A stretch of 64,000 bases of DNA from Anthostomella pinea (Eukaryota > Ascomycota > Sordariomycetes > Xylariales > Xylariaceae): the NCBI GenBank assembly GCA_963556695.1, contig CAUWAG010000006.1:2232001-2296000 (forward strand). Reading direction: 5' to 3'. Of this stretch, positions 32,034 to 43,350 are shown piece by piece. The translations under genes were made by a program, and so were the position numbers. The notes beneath the pieces are model-generated. The model ran no database searches. It was not told the DNA's origin and saw nothing but the letters and a program-made list of their open reading frames with translations. Position 1 is the stretch's first letter. Every line of letters begins with the position of its first letter.

Positions 32034-32678
32034 TTAGAAACCGTGGACTTTGATGGTCTTCCCATCAAGATCCAAGCCCTCCTTTTTGTTGGTGAGGAAC
32101 TCCTGGACATCCTTGCGCTGGTCGCCCTGGAGCAGAATCACCTCGCCCATCTCGGTGTCGGTCACGATGGTGCCATTGCAGGCTTGGGAAGGAAAGGTCG
32201 TTAGCAGGGCGCGCTATATGATGGGGTTGGGCCAACAAGGGTGCTACATACCGAACTTCTTCTTGATGACCTTCAGGATCTTCTTCTGATCGAATTTCTT
32301 CGGAAGACCCTTGGACGGTGGTCAAGGTTTTACGACCATTTCGCTCTGTTGTCGCACGAGGGGTCAGCATGGTGTTGCCCGGTGATGTCAGAAGGGGTGA
32401 GGGTGAGGGGCAACAGCCGTGGCGGGCAACCGGACTTCCACAGGCGGACCGAACCGAGCAGTTTCGAGACAATCGCGGATGAAGTATGGGAAGATAGCTG
32501 GGCGGAACGCACGCTGGATACGAATATGGATGTAGTTCTGGGTCTGCTGGGATTCACCAGGCGTTTCTTCCGCCTCGGCGAAGGGGTCTAATAGCGTCGC
32601 GTCAGTGAACCGAGAACGAAGGAACATCTTCCGTGGATCGTATGTACCTTTGTCTCTGAGGCTTTCGATTTCGGGCAT
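32034..32678 (-). CDS. SUI1: Translation initiation factor eIF1, with a one-base frame disruption
   Basis: Exons 32678-32648, 32587-32513, 32345-32252 and 32182-32034 spell the eIF1 family protein: start MPEIESLRDK, then DPFAEAEET, NYIHIRIQ, QRNGRKTLTTVQG, LPKKFDQKKILKVIKKKF, CNGTIV, GDQRKDVQEFL and the C-terminal KTIKVHGF. All introns have canonical ends (GTACAT...TTAG, GTGCGT...ACAG, GTATGT...CCAAG). eIF1 binds the 40S subunit near the P site and enforces AUG stringency. The exons total 349 nt, one more than the 348 needed for 115 codons plus stop. The extra base lies in the CCC run at plus 32308-32310 (GGG on the coding strand), between VQG and LPKKF. A consensus or assembly error is likely, since eIF1 is essential; otherwise this copy is broken. 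Confidence 0.9.
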
Positions 32679-33191
32679 CAATCGAGGTGACGGAGGGAAT
32701 CTGGGGAAATGGGTATGGGGCCTGGGACACGACAAAGCGACCGACGACTGCTGGGTGGTCGCTGGGTGGTTGCTGGAAGTCGTAGAGGTAGTTGTATTGT
32801 CGTAGCAGGTGTGGGCTGGAGATGAAGGCGAGAAGTGATGTACGAGTCGGGAAGATGGTACAGATGCCGGGAGGTGGACTGTCAGTGAGGTGTGCTTAAA
32901 TGTTGGTGGTGTTGGTGGTGTTCACTGTTGGTGCAGGTGCTGGGTGCTGGTCAGTGGTGGGGGACCGGAAAAGGCCGTAGCGGGGGATGGGGAAGGGGGT
33001 TGGACGTGAATGGAGGGGCAACCTTAATCGACTGTGACTAACACTGTGACTGTAGAAAGCACTGTCAAGTATATCAAGTATCCATCTTCACACTGTTTTC
33101 AACACCGTGCACAGAACGCTCCCAGGCTTTCGCAGATCCACAACCTTGGATTAGAGAAATTTGAGGATACCGACAGTGTCAACATCGACCC
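32679..33191. promoter_or_regulatory. Shared divergent promoter of eIF1 and TRM44
   Basis: The 513 bp between the two opposite start codons must contain both promoters. It is rich in TGGT/GGTG repeats (about 32900-32960) and in purines on the plus strand, i.e. C/T-rich towards eIF1, which is typical of highly expressed fungal genes. No specific factor site can be claimed. Confidence 0.55.
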
Positions 33192-34718
33192 ATGTACAGA
33201 ACCAATACAGAGCCCAGGAGCACACCTAATTTCCTCACCATGGCTTCCGAGCCATACCAGTATCCAGATGACTTGCCGAGTCTCATCGAGGATGTCTCTG
33301 GTGCCAGGTGGGCTCCGCTTCACCGCCAAAGCTGTGCATTCGGCCGAGATGCCTTCTTCAAGGTTATGATGAACCTCATTCGCAATCCAAACATCAACTC
33401 GTCTTGGCTTTTCCGAGCAGATATCCTCGTCGAACAAGACTTCAGTCCGGCCATGAGGACCGAATCCCCAAATCAGCCCATACTTGTCCATTTCTCACAA
33501 TTTGATATCCAGAAGGTCTTGGTGCGGAAGCTGATACCAAGAAATACGCGCCGGGACGAGCCTCTAGATCAGACTTGCCTGCTCTACCACGGCACTGGAA
33601 CAGGTGAGGTTCAGCGGTCTATGGTCGTCTACAAGCCTCATGTATCCTCCCATGCTGAGATGCCCTTCTACCACCCCAAGGTACAGGGAATAGCCTTTCT
33701 GCACGAGTGGAACTTCGAGGACGACAAGGGCACTATCTCCATCCATTACCATTTCTTCAATGACCATGCTCCCTCGCCAAAGCTGGTGAGGACTGGCCTC
33801 TATCTACTATCAACACTCCACAAGCATGGCGAGGGATCTATAGCTGGCTACGTGAAGCGAGTCCATCATGATACCGTCGTACCTCAGATCACTGTTCAGA
33901 ACACATATGCCCGGCTCAAGGAGAAATACGCCCGGGGGCTCATCGAGGGCTGGGCCGAAGTCACAGACCCCACAAAGCACGTTTTTGAAGACCTGGGCAT
34001 TGCAGCCTTCCTCATTGAGCTATGGGCTCAGATGTTCCGTGGCTCTCCCTTCCCAGGCTTTGTTGATATTGGGTGTGGCAATGGTTTACTCGTCTATCTT
34101 CTTCGACAAGAGGGATATGCTGGATGGGGGTTCGATGCAAGGAAACGCAAGTCCTGGGACAACTACTCGCACGAAACTGCAGCCGCTGGTAACCAGAATA
34201 ACCTCAGCCTTCGACAACATGTACTTCTTCCCTCAGTGCTGAACACGGACAAAAATACAGTGCAGGTACTGGATGACGTCGATGGCGCTGATCTGATGCA
34301 CGATGGTCTTTTCCCCAAAGGCACCTTTATCATCTCAAATCATGCTGATGAGCTGACGCCGTGGACACCCATAATTGCAACTCTCTCAGACTGCCCATTC
34401 ATCATGATACCATGCTGCAGTCATGACCTATCTGGGGCCAGATTCAGAGCACCGGCGCCGAAGCAACAGGGCAAATCACCATCAGCATACTCGTCTCTTG
34501 TCGAATGGGTGAAGGGAATTGGCAAGGAGTGCGGCTGGGCGGTTGAAACAGAGATGTTACGCATACCAAGTACGAGGAACACGGCATTGATAGGCAGGCA
34601 TCGTGTGAATGAAGCTTCGTCCATTGATATACAGGCGATTCTTAGTCAATACGGGGGCACCGATGGATACGCAGACAATGTGATCAAGCTAGCCAAGAGC
34701 GCCCCTCGGGGTCATTAG
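33192..34718 (+). CDS. TRM44: tRNA(Ser) (uracil-2'-O-)-methyltransferase Trm44
   Basis: A single exon encodes 508 aa from the first ATG; the ATG at 33240 (MASEPYQYPDD) is an alternative start 16 codons in. Trm44 uses S-adenosylmethionine to 2'-O-methylate U44 in tRNA-Ser. The SAM-binding motif I is FVDIGCGNGLLVYLL (about residues 289-303), followed by GFDARKRKSW, the family-specific ISNHADELTPW (about 380-390) and IPCCSHDLSG (about 407-416). The N-terminal half carries the conserved FLHEW...IHYHFF region. It is divergent from eIF1 and co-oriented with SEC21 downstream. Probably cytoplasmic. Confidence 0.93.
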   Translation: MYRTNTEPRSTPNFLTMASEPYQYPDDLPSLIEDVSGARWAPLHRQSCAFGRDAFFKVMMNLIRNPNINSSWLFRADILVEQDFSPAMRTESPNQPILVHFSQFDIQKVLVRKLIPRNTRRDEPLDQTCLLYHGTGTGEVQRSMVVYKPHVSSHAEMPFYHPKVQGIAFLHEWNFEDDKGTISIHYHFFNDHAPSPKLVRTGLYLLSTLHKHGEGSIAGYVKRVHHDTVVPQITVQNTYARLKEKYARGLIEGWAEVTDPTKHVFEDLGIAAFLIELWAQMFRGSPFPGFVDIGCGNGLLVYLLRQEGYAGWGFDARKRKSWDNYSHETAAAGNQNNLSLRQHVLLPSVLNTDKNTVQVLDDVDGADLMHDGLFPKGTFIISNHADELTPWTPIIATLSDCPFIMIPCCSHDLSGARFRAPAPKQQGKSPSAYSSLVEWVKGIGKECGWAVETEMLRIPSTRNTALIGRHRVNEASSIDIQAILSQYGGTDGYADNVIKLAKSAPRGH

Positions 34719-35055
34719 GATTGCCCATTGAGACAGATGAATGGAGCGTCGTGTATGAGTAACTCGATGTGTGTGCACATATAGTTGACTCAGATCATTA
34801 CCTGGGTATCAGTCTCTAACATTAATTACTTACAAAGTACACTCTTGTTCTGCTGGCCGCCCCTATTTCGAGAAAGGGGCTTCTGTGGCTGAGGGTCGGT
34901 GGCTGAAGCGAGTGGGCCCGTGCACTTGCAACGTCGCACCTTTCGATGCCGGCTAGGTGTTGGGTTGTGCTGTCCCCAAATTATATGTCAACGAATCCAC
35001 GAGCGACCACGACATCCTCCACGACTCGACCCACGAGAGTCGCCTCGCCGCCACA
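34719..35055. other. Intergenic between TRM44 and SEC21
   Basis: Holds the TRM44 3' UTR and the SEC21 promoter and leader. No gene is seen. Confidence 0.65.
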
Positions 35056-38053
35056 ATGAGTTACGGCAAGAAAGACGAAGATGCCGACCTCGGCCTGGTC
35101 AAGGTCGACCGCACCCAGGTCTTCCAAGAAGGTGTGTTATGGCCCTTCTTTCTACGAGGAACCCCTAAGTCCCCCACTACGATCACTGCTAAACGGTGAC
35201 CAGCTCGACTGTTCAACAGCTCGCCGATCCAGCCTCGAAGATGTCGTATCCTCCTGACGAAGATCGCCCTACTCCTGTATACAGGAGAGAGGTTTCCAAC
35301 GAACGAAGCTACCACCCTGTTCTTCGGCATATCGAAGCTATTCCAGAACAAAGATGCGAGCTTGCGACAGATGGTCCATTTGGTCATCAAGGAGATTGCC
35401 AACTCGGCCGAGGATATTATCATGGTCACAAGCACCATCATGAAGGACACCGGTGGCAGTACGGATGCGATCTACCGACCGAACGCCATTCGGGCCCTGT
35501 GCCGCATCATTGATGTGCGTTTGCTCTGCTCTCCCACTTCCGCCGGCTTCTTCCACTGACATCTTCAAGGCGACCACTGTTCAGTCAATTGAGCGTGTGA
35601 TGAAAACAGCAATCGTCGACAAGAACCCTTCCGTCTCGTCCGCCGCCCTCGTGTCCTCTTACCATCTCCTCCCGATCGCCAAGGATGTTGTTCGACGGTG
35701 GCAGTCCGAAACACAGGAAGCTGCGGCTTCGACGAAATCCTCCGGCGGATTCTCACTCGGCTTCTCTTCATCCTCCGGCTCGATGCCCATGAACAACTCG
35801 ACCATGACGCAATACCATGCGGTCGGTCTTCTATATCAGATGCGATCACACGACAGAATGGCTCTGGTCAAGATGGTTCAGCAGTTTGGTGCTGCTGGTG
35901 CTGTCAAGAGTCCCGCTGCGATTGTTTTGCTTGTTAGGCTGGCCGCCCAGTTGGCTGAAGAGGACCAATCTCTGAGGAAACCCATGATGCAACTGCTGGA
36001 TGGATGGTTAAGACACAAGAGCGAGATGGTCAACTTCGAAGCTGCCAAGGCAATTTGCGATATGCGGGATGTGACGGATGCCGAAGTCACCCAGGCCGTC
36101 CATGTGCTACAGCTTTTCCTCTCATCGCCGCGTGCGGTCACCAAGTTTGCTGCTCTCCGGATTCTACACAATTTTGCCTCATTCAAGCCCCAGGCAGTCA
36201 ATGTTTGCAACCCCGACATTGAAGCTCTCATCTCCAACACCAATCGATCGATCGCCACGTTTGCCATTACTACATTGCTGAAAACCGGCAACGAGGCCAG
36301 CGTGGACCGGCTCATGAAGCAGATTAGTGGATTCATGTCTGAAATCACCGATGAGTTCAAGATCACGATTGTCGAAGCCATCCGAACCCTCTGCCTCAAG
36401 TTCCCTAGCAAGCAAGTAGGTATGCTAGCGTTCCTCAGCGGCATTCTCCGTGACGAGGGTGGTTATGAGTTCAAGCGGGCCGTGGTGGAGAGCATGTTCG
36501 ACCTGATCAAGTTCGTGCCGGATTCCAAGGAAGATGCGCTTGCCCACCTGTGTGAGTTCATTGAAGACTGCGAGTTCACCAAGCTGGCCGTCCGGATCCT
36601 GCACCTGTTGGGTCTCGAAGGTCCGAAGACTTCGCAACCCACCAAGTATATCCGTTACATCTACAACAGAGTCGTTCTCGAGAATGCCATTGTCAGGGCA
36701 GCAGCAGTTACAGCTCTAGCCAAGTTCGGTGTTGGGCAGAAGGATCCCGAGGTCAAGCGTAGTGTCGATGTTCTCTTGACAAGATGCTTAGACGATGTGG
36801 ATGACGAAGTTCGTGACCGAGCCGCCCTCAACCTTCGATTAATGCACGAGGACGACGAGATGGGCGAACGCTTCATCAAGAATGGTGTGTACTTCCTGGA
36901 ATCACGAGACTGGTTGGAGAACTAACCGGTTGCCTAGAAAACATGTTCTCCCTGCCGTACTTTGAGCATCAGCTTGTCATGTACGTAACGTCGGACGATA
37001 AGTCGGCATTCGACGACCCCTTCGACATCAGCAAGATCCCCGTTGTCACCCGAGAACAAGCAGATGCCGAGGACCGCACGAAGAAGCTCACAGCCACGGC
37101 ACCATCCCTCAAGCCACCAAAGACCGGACCTTCCAAGACGGTCCCAAGCGGAGCAGAGGCCCAGGCGTCGGCGGCGGCAGCAGCCCAAAAGTATGCTCAG
37201 GAACTCATGTCGATCCCAGAAATGAAGGAGTTCGGCGGTGTCCTGAAGTCATCACCTGTTGTTGAGCTGACGGAAGCCGAGACGGAGTACGTGGTGAGCG
37301 TGGTCAAGCACATCTTCAAGGAGCATATCGTACTCCAGTATGAGGTGAAGAACACGCTTGAGGCCACAGTGCTCGAGAACGTGTCGGTGGTTGCCATGCC
37401 GTCGGACGAGGAAGAGCTAGAGGAGATGTTCATTCTTCAAGCAGAGAAACTACCTACGGAGGAGCCGGGCAAGGTATATGTGGCGTTTCAAAAGGTCAAT
37501 GGCGAGGGATCAATGCCGACCAGCTCCTTCTCGAACGTGCTCAAGTTCACGAGCAAGGAGATTGACCCGACGACGAATGAGCCTGAAGATAGCGGGTACG
37601 ATGATGAGTACGAGGTGGGAGACTTTGACCTCGCGGGCAGTGACTACGTGATACCCACTTTCGCAGGCAACTTCAACCATCTCTGGGAACAGGTGGGCGC
37701 GGCGGGAGAGGAGGCCACGGAGACGTTGCAGCTATCCGGCATGAACAGTATTGCAGGTATGTTATGGATTTCCCCTCTTGCCAAGAGCAGGCGAGCATGT
37801 CAGCTGACCTATGACACTAGACGCTACGGAGCAGTTGACGAAGACGCTCTCATTACAGCCGCTGGAGGGCACGGATGTGCCAGTCAGCCAGACAACACAC
37901 CAACTGAAGTTATTAGGGAAGACGGTCAACGGCGGAAAGGTGGTGGCGAACATCAGGATGGCGTACTCGTCCAAGTCCGGGGTGACGACCAAGATCACGG
38001 TGCGCAGCGAAGAGGAGAACGTTGCAGCCATGGTGATGGCATCAGTTGCCTAG
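35056..38053 (+). CDS. SEC21: Coatomer subunit gamma (COPI)
   Basis: Five exons (35056-35131, 35204-35514, 35570-36884, 36938-37756, 37821-38053) join without a frame break to 917 aa, close to the family's usual length. Gamma-COP is part of the F subcomplex of the COPI coat, which is recruited by Arf1-GTP and returns cargo from Golgi to ER. Residues about 1-540 form the adaptin-like helical repeat trunk (PRRCRILLTKIALLLY rebuilt across intron 1, NEATTLFFGISKLFQNKD, VQSIERVMKTAIVDKNPSV). After a Pro/Ala/Lys linker, the C-terminal appendage begins near residue 640 (FKEHIVLQYEVKNTL, VSVVAMPSDEEE). It ends with HQLKLLGKTVNGGKVVA and TTKITVRSEEENVA, typical of the platform subdomain. Peripheral Golgi membrane protein. 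Confidence 0.96.
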
Positions 38054-38866
38054 GTTATGACGGGTTCTGGGCGGCGTTAGTCAACGCGAGATGCAAAATG
38101 CGGAGCGAAGTCGTTTCGGTTTCGAGGATACGCATCATATATTAGACATGTTGGATGGGCTATTGCTGAGCGCACAACTACATGTATGGACTGGGGGTGA
38201 GGTCAAGCGCCAGGTTAGACCATCCTCCGACGGTATGATATACCTCAATTGAGTCGATTCGACTGGGCCACGGGAAATGTCTTACTGAAATAAAGAAGCT
38301 GGCACGAGCTACAAGTATATCCCATCATCTTGCTACCTATACAGACACCGAGTGTGTTGTTGGGCTGCCACTGTCAGTTATCAGAAGTGATGCTGGTCAC
38401 GTCACTGATGCCAATTAAACGGTTTCTGACGGCTCGACAGGGTTGGCCCGTTCAATACGTGGCCGGCTACCGTCGCGACTCGAAACGGTCCTAGCCGGGA
38501 GCAGCTGCTAGGGTCAGGCCAGGGGGCACGCGATTCGACGCGCCGGAATCCACTGCTTATGACGTTGCAATTCTTTTGCGAAATTCCCTGAAATCCTCCC
38601 TGTCCACCGTCCACCCGAAATGCACACAAACTTCCACCGACCGTCGACGATTCCCGACTCGGCTTCTTTAAACCTCAAAGACTAGAGTGTCCTTCATACC
38701 ACGCCCACCGAGTCTCCATCTCACCGCCCTGCCGAGTACCTTCGAGTGTCACATGCAAGACTCCATCACTGCAGGTGCTTCGCCAAGCCCAGTGTAGAAC
38801 TCGAGCGAAAGACATTTATAACATCCGAATAGTTTCTGCCGCTGCGTCAGCCGGCAAGCCGCCAAG
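38054..38866. other. Intergenic between SEC21 and the phosphotransferase gene
   Basis: Holds the SEC21 3' UTR and the promoter of the next gene. The last 230 bp are C/T-rich. No supported gene. Confidence 0.65.
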
Positions 38867-40232
38867 ATGGTGTACGTGCGACAGGAGTTCCTGCCGAACC
38901 TCAAGAACTACAAGTACTCGTCGGTCGACCATTCCCTGACGTCCAAGTACATCCTCAAACCCTTCTATACCAATGTCGTCATCAAGTGCTTCCCCATGTG
39001 GATGGCTCCCAACCTGATCACCCTGTCCGGCTTCATGTTCGTCGTCGTCAACTTCTTCACCCTGCTATGGTACAACCCGACTCTCGACCAGGATTGCCCG
39101 CCATGGGTCTACTACAGCTGGGCCGCTGGCCTGTTTCTCTACCAGACCTTTGACGCCGTCGATGGCTCACAAGCGTAGGTCCAAGAAGCGAGCCCTCCAA
39201 CATCGCGATATTCATGTTGACTCGTGATTGCTACACAGACGTCGAACTCGACAAAGCGGTCCCCTTGGCGAACTGTTCGATCATGGCGTCGACGCCGTCA
39301 ACACCTCCCTCGAAGTCCTCCTCTTCGCCGGATCACAGAACATGGGCCACAGCTGGTACACTGTCGCTGTTCTCTTCGCATGTATGCTGCTTAGTCGATA
39401 CCTGTAATCTACATAGACTGCCTTTGCTGACGAAGCTGCAGCTCTCTGCACCTTCTACGTCCAGACTTGGGACGAGTACCACACAAAGACCCTCACTCTC
39501 GGCGTCGTGAACGGTCCGGTCGAAGGCGTACTAATCATGGTCTTCGTATACACGCTGACGGGCTACATGGGCGGCGCATCTTTCTGGCAGCAGTCCATGC
39601 TCGGCGCATTCGGTGTGCCTAACGGTCTCGGCATCCCGAGGGCCATCTACGAGCTCTCATTCACGCAGTGGTGGATGCTACAGGGCACCATCGTGCTTGT
39701 TCAAAACACGGTCGAGAGCGCGCGCAACGTCATCAAGGCCCGACGTGCCCGTGGGGACCGCAGCCGTGGCGCCTTGCTTGGTCTCGTCCCTTTCTTCGGC
39801 ACCTGGTTTCTGATCGGGGCCTACCTCTACCTACAGCCGCTGATCCGCACCCAACATCTGATTCCCTTCGCCATGTTTGCCGGCATCGTCAATGCCTACA
39901 GCGTCGGTCAGATGATCACTGCGCATCTCGTCCAGCTCGACTTCCCGTACTGGAACATCCTGACCCTGCCGCTGGCGTGGGGCGTTGTCGATTCTCTGGG
40001 ACCGATCTTGCAGCAGCACGTTGGTTGGGCCTCTGGCTGGCCCAGTGCCCTTGGCGACGACGTCTACCAGGTCGCCTTCATGTTCTCGATGCTAGGCATG
40101 GCTATCGGTGTATATGGATCTTTCGTTGTCGACGTCATTGTCACGATTTGCGATTACCTCGACATCTGGTGCCTGACCATTAAGCATCCCTACGTCGAGG
40201 TAGAGGAGCACACCGGGAAGAAGACGGAGTAA
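38867..40232 (+). CDS. EPT1: sn-1,2-diacylglycerol choline/ethanolaminephosphotransferase
   Basis: Three exons (38867-39174, 39239-39381, 39442-40232) give 413 aa. The enzyme transfers phosphocholine or phosphoethanolamine from the CDP-alcohol to diacylglycerol, the last step of the Kennedy pathway, in ER/Golgi membranes. The CDP-alcohol phosphotransferase signature DG-x2-AR-x8-G-x3-D-x3-D is complete (Asp99, Gly100, Ala103, Arg104, Gly113, Asp117, Asp121). It is rebuilt across intron 1, which splits the Ala103 codon. Before it comes the family's N-terminal YKYSSVDHSLTSKY motif and the APNLITLSG helix. About eight hydrophobic helices follow. Yeast has two paralogues, CPT1 and EPT1; from sequence alone I cannot say which headgroup is preferred. 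Confidence 0.93.
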
Positions 40233-42165
40233 ATATCCGCTGCTTTGACACGGCGTGGGAGAGATACACGGGAGCATACAGATGGGCGGGCTTCGGCAAA
40301 CCAAGGCCCCATGGAGTCTTGTTTGTCGGGCTTGGTATAATGACATGAGATGGATCCATTAGACAACGGAAGGGTGGCGCCAGTGCGGGAAGATGGTCGA
40401 GCAATCACACTTGCGCTCTTTCCGTTCATAGGGGAGTATTTGTGTTTTATTTGAGCACCTGGGCGCGCTTGATGAACCGAGCTTAATGACGGCGGGTACG
40501 GCTCGGCAGAGCTCGCTGATGAGACATGAGAGAATGGGTTCGGGTGGGGGACATGCTTCATTTCTTGTGGGGAACAGTTCGTGAGATACCACTTATAGTC
40601 AGTCAAGTAATATTTGTGGGAACACAACTTCGGGAAGGCGACCGTAAATGTGAACGGTAGACCTTCGTCTATGGGTGCAGTGAGGAAATGCTTGGGATAT
40701 AGTCGTGGAACAGCCTATCCATCATCTATCTGCCCGGCATAGGATGCGCAAGGAGGTTGTGCTGCTTTATATTGGATGGAATGCATGTCCATGTATCGAA
40801 GTCGATCTTAAGATGGGCCACAGGCTGTCAGGCACGATCAGACTATCGTACATACGCGCGCGCGCCCCCGCGGAACCAGCAGGTAGGCTGCAACGGAAGA
40901 AGACATCTGATTTCGGAGTATTGCTATTATTCATTACCTGGTCAGAACACCCAGCCTTACCATCCTACCCCAATCTTACGTGTCTACCCCCGAGCCTGAA
41001 CACCGTGGCGCGAAACCCCCGAATTCTGGACTCCAGATTCCAAGGCAAGAAGACGCAGTCGAGAAGGCATATATGTGCTCCCACACCATCTATCTCCCAA
41101 CTCATCGATCATCAACCACCTCCGACTTGATGATATTGGTCATCACCGGGATACGTAATTCGGAACGAACGAGCCCCCCTGGACGAGGAACGAGGAGGAG
41201 ACAGCACTTGGATGTGCGTATTTCGGACAGAGAGAGGTTACGACATGGTCGTGGTGTTGGCAATGTCCGTCTTGGTCATCCAACGGCGCGGCCGCTGCTG
41301 GTTGGTGGTGTCGTCGTAGTTTATGCTCTCCGCTAACCTCGTGTAACTGTCTCTACTCGCTGTTTGAGTTCCGGTGTGTGATATGGACAACTGGTGATCG
41401 ATCGAGTCGCATTGTTTTTCAACCACATGTCATACCCTGGAAGTTTTGGGAAACTAGCTGTCCATTGCGGTTGGTGATAAGTACAAGGACTAATAGAGTA
41501 GGTACCTAAGGTAACGGGTAAATGAAATATGTCGTAGTCAGCTCAGCAGTTAGTTAGAAAGGCCATAGTTGTAAAAGCACCAAGTCAAAATTTGTGAGGT
41601 TCGCCAAATCGCCTGATATCCATCCCATCCTGCTGGGAAACTCGACGCCAAAATACGCCGTCGTCCCTATGTGTGCCTAATGCCTCCCCAGAATCCGTTT
41701 CGTAACACCGTAGCAAATGTATACATGTCGTTTAGCTCTTGATATCATATCCTTCGACGATCAATCCGGTCCGCGAAGTGAGGGCAGCTCTTGAAGCGTC
41801 CTTTTGTTCCAGTAGCAGCAATAAGCAGCAGCACCTACAACAATAACGACACTCTCGCTCCGCCGTTACAGTAATCCATCCACACTGCTTCAAAGGGCAG
41901 ATCAGGTCCGGGGAACGCAGACAGGTCATCAGGTTCCCATCTTTCGCTCTCTCGTGACGGCTGGAACCTGTCGTTCATTCGCTCGTTCGCTCAAGTCCCA
42001 GCGTATCAGCATCATATGGCGGGCACGAACTGGTCCTTGAGACCTTGCCCGCCACAATACTCCTGCCTTATCTCCTTACTTCGCGACTTCCTCATGGCTC
42101 GTCCCCAAGGGGGGCCACCCGGGCTTTACGGGGGCGCGTTCGCATCCAAACTCGGCACCGGCCCC
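40233..42165. other. Convergent intergenic region, no gene seen
   Basis: It lies between two converging genes. Open frames such as plus 40705-41130 show no motif or splice support. A short CGCGCGCG-like run occurs at about 40857-40865. Confidence 0.55.
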
Positions 42166-43350
42166 TCATAACAATTCATCGCTGCCACTAACGCTTTCTA
42201 CAATGGCCTGTAGTATAGCGCGCTCCTCGAACACGGGGCCCTGGCCATCGCACTTGGCTTGGGACTTGAGCCGCTCGCTCACATCGCCCACATCGACCAT
42301 TCCCTTGCGGAACAGCTCGTGGCCGGTGATGTAGTCCCACGTCGCGCCCGCAGCTAGCAGCCGCTCGCCGCCGGACGACTCGACAATTCGGTGGCTGGGC
42401 GTCTTGTTGGCGTGGTTCTGCAGCAGGTCCGAGTAGAAGTCGGTCGGATTGTACTGCATGGGGCCCGTAGTAGTAGGTATACCGCCAGGCGGCGACATCG
42501 AACCGTTGCCTTTATGGTTGGTGGCCACGCTGGACGTCGCGCGCAAGATCTCGTTCTCGGTGCTCATCTTTTGCAGGTCGCGCTTGAGCTTCTCGTTCTC
42601 GGTCGCCGTGTGCGTCTGCGCGGCCTCGAGGCTAGCGAGCTTCGCCTCGAGGTCCTTGACGTGGCGCTCTTTGCGCTCGCGGAATGCGCGCTGGCTGTGA
42701 CAAGGAGGCGTGGGTTAGTCTATGCTATGGGGTTCCTCGCGAGATGTTTGCCTTGTTTCGCTTGCCTATTCAGATGTAGAAGGCTATCACTCACGCAGCT
42801 CTATTTTGTGCCTTGCGGCGGGATTGTGCGGGCGTCATATCTCCGTCATCGTCCGAGTTCGAACCCGCCTGTCCTCTGTTGCCGTCGGGGTCCGGTTTCG
42901 CCGACGGCAAGAGCTCGGCCGAGTGGTTTTTGACAGGCTGTGCTCCGTTCACTTGAGCCGCATGTTGGCCGTGTAGCGGGTGCGTAGGCGGTGTAGGCGG
43001 CCCGGGAGGGCCTGGGAAGCTCTGGGTCTGGTTGTTGAACTGACCATACTGGTCGAAGTTCTGTTGGAAGGCGTCATTGTTCTGGAAGTTCTCGTAGACC
43101 TCCTATAGTCAGACAAACAAGGTCAACGATCAGCGCTCTAAGGCCGAAGACGCAAGATATAGTGCTTCATGTCCCTTGAGGGGCAGGAGAAGAAGCAAAC
43201 ACATGCGGGAGAGGCACGAACATGTGGAGAATGGTTGTTGAACTCGTCTGATGCGGCCGAGTTCGAGTGAGATGGCGTCAGCGGGGGAATGCCGATGAAG
43301 TGGTAGGGAGCAGCCTGAGCGGCGCCGTAGTATGTATGAGAGAAATCCAT
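42166..43350 (-). CDS. AP-1-like bZIP transcription factor
   Basis: Three exons (43350-43222, 43102-42795, 42694-42166) give 321 aa. The N-terminus is Tyr/Pro/Gln/Asn-rich, as in fungal activation domains. The basic region spans residues about 137-160 with NRAAQRAFRERK, the NxxAQxxFR signature of Yap/Pap1-type factors. A leucine zipper follows to about residue 200 (LEAKLASLEA, ENEKLKRDLQ). The C-terminal part (WDYITGHELF, GQGPVFEERAILQAIVES) resembles the Yap-family proteins called Fcr3/KapC-like in other ascomycetes. Only one Cys is present there, so a multi-cysteine redox switch as in Yap1 is not evident. It should act in the nucleus on TTA(C/G)TAA-type sites. The donor of intron 1 (CAT/GTTCGT) is the least certain splice site. 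Confidence 0.88.

Noticed and set aside
32308..32310. Programmed +1 frameshift in eIF1 as the preferred explanation
   Set aside because: No known slippery heptamer or antizyme-like context is present, and the extra base lies in a short homopolymer, where sequencing error is commoner. It is kept only as a remote option.
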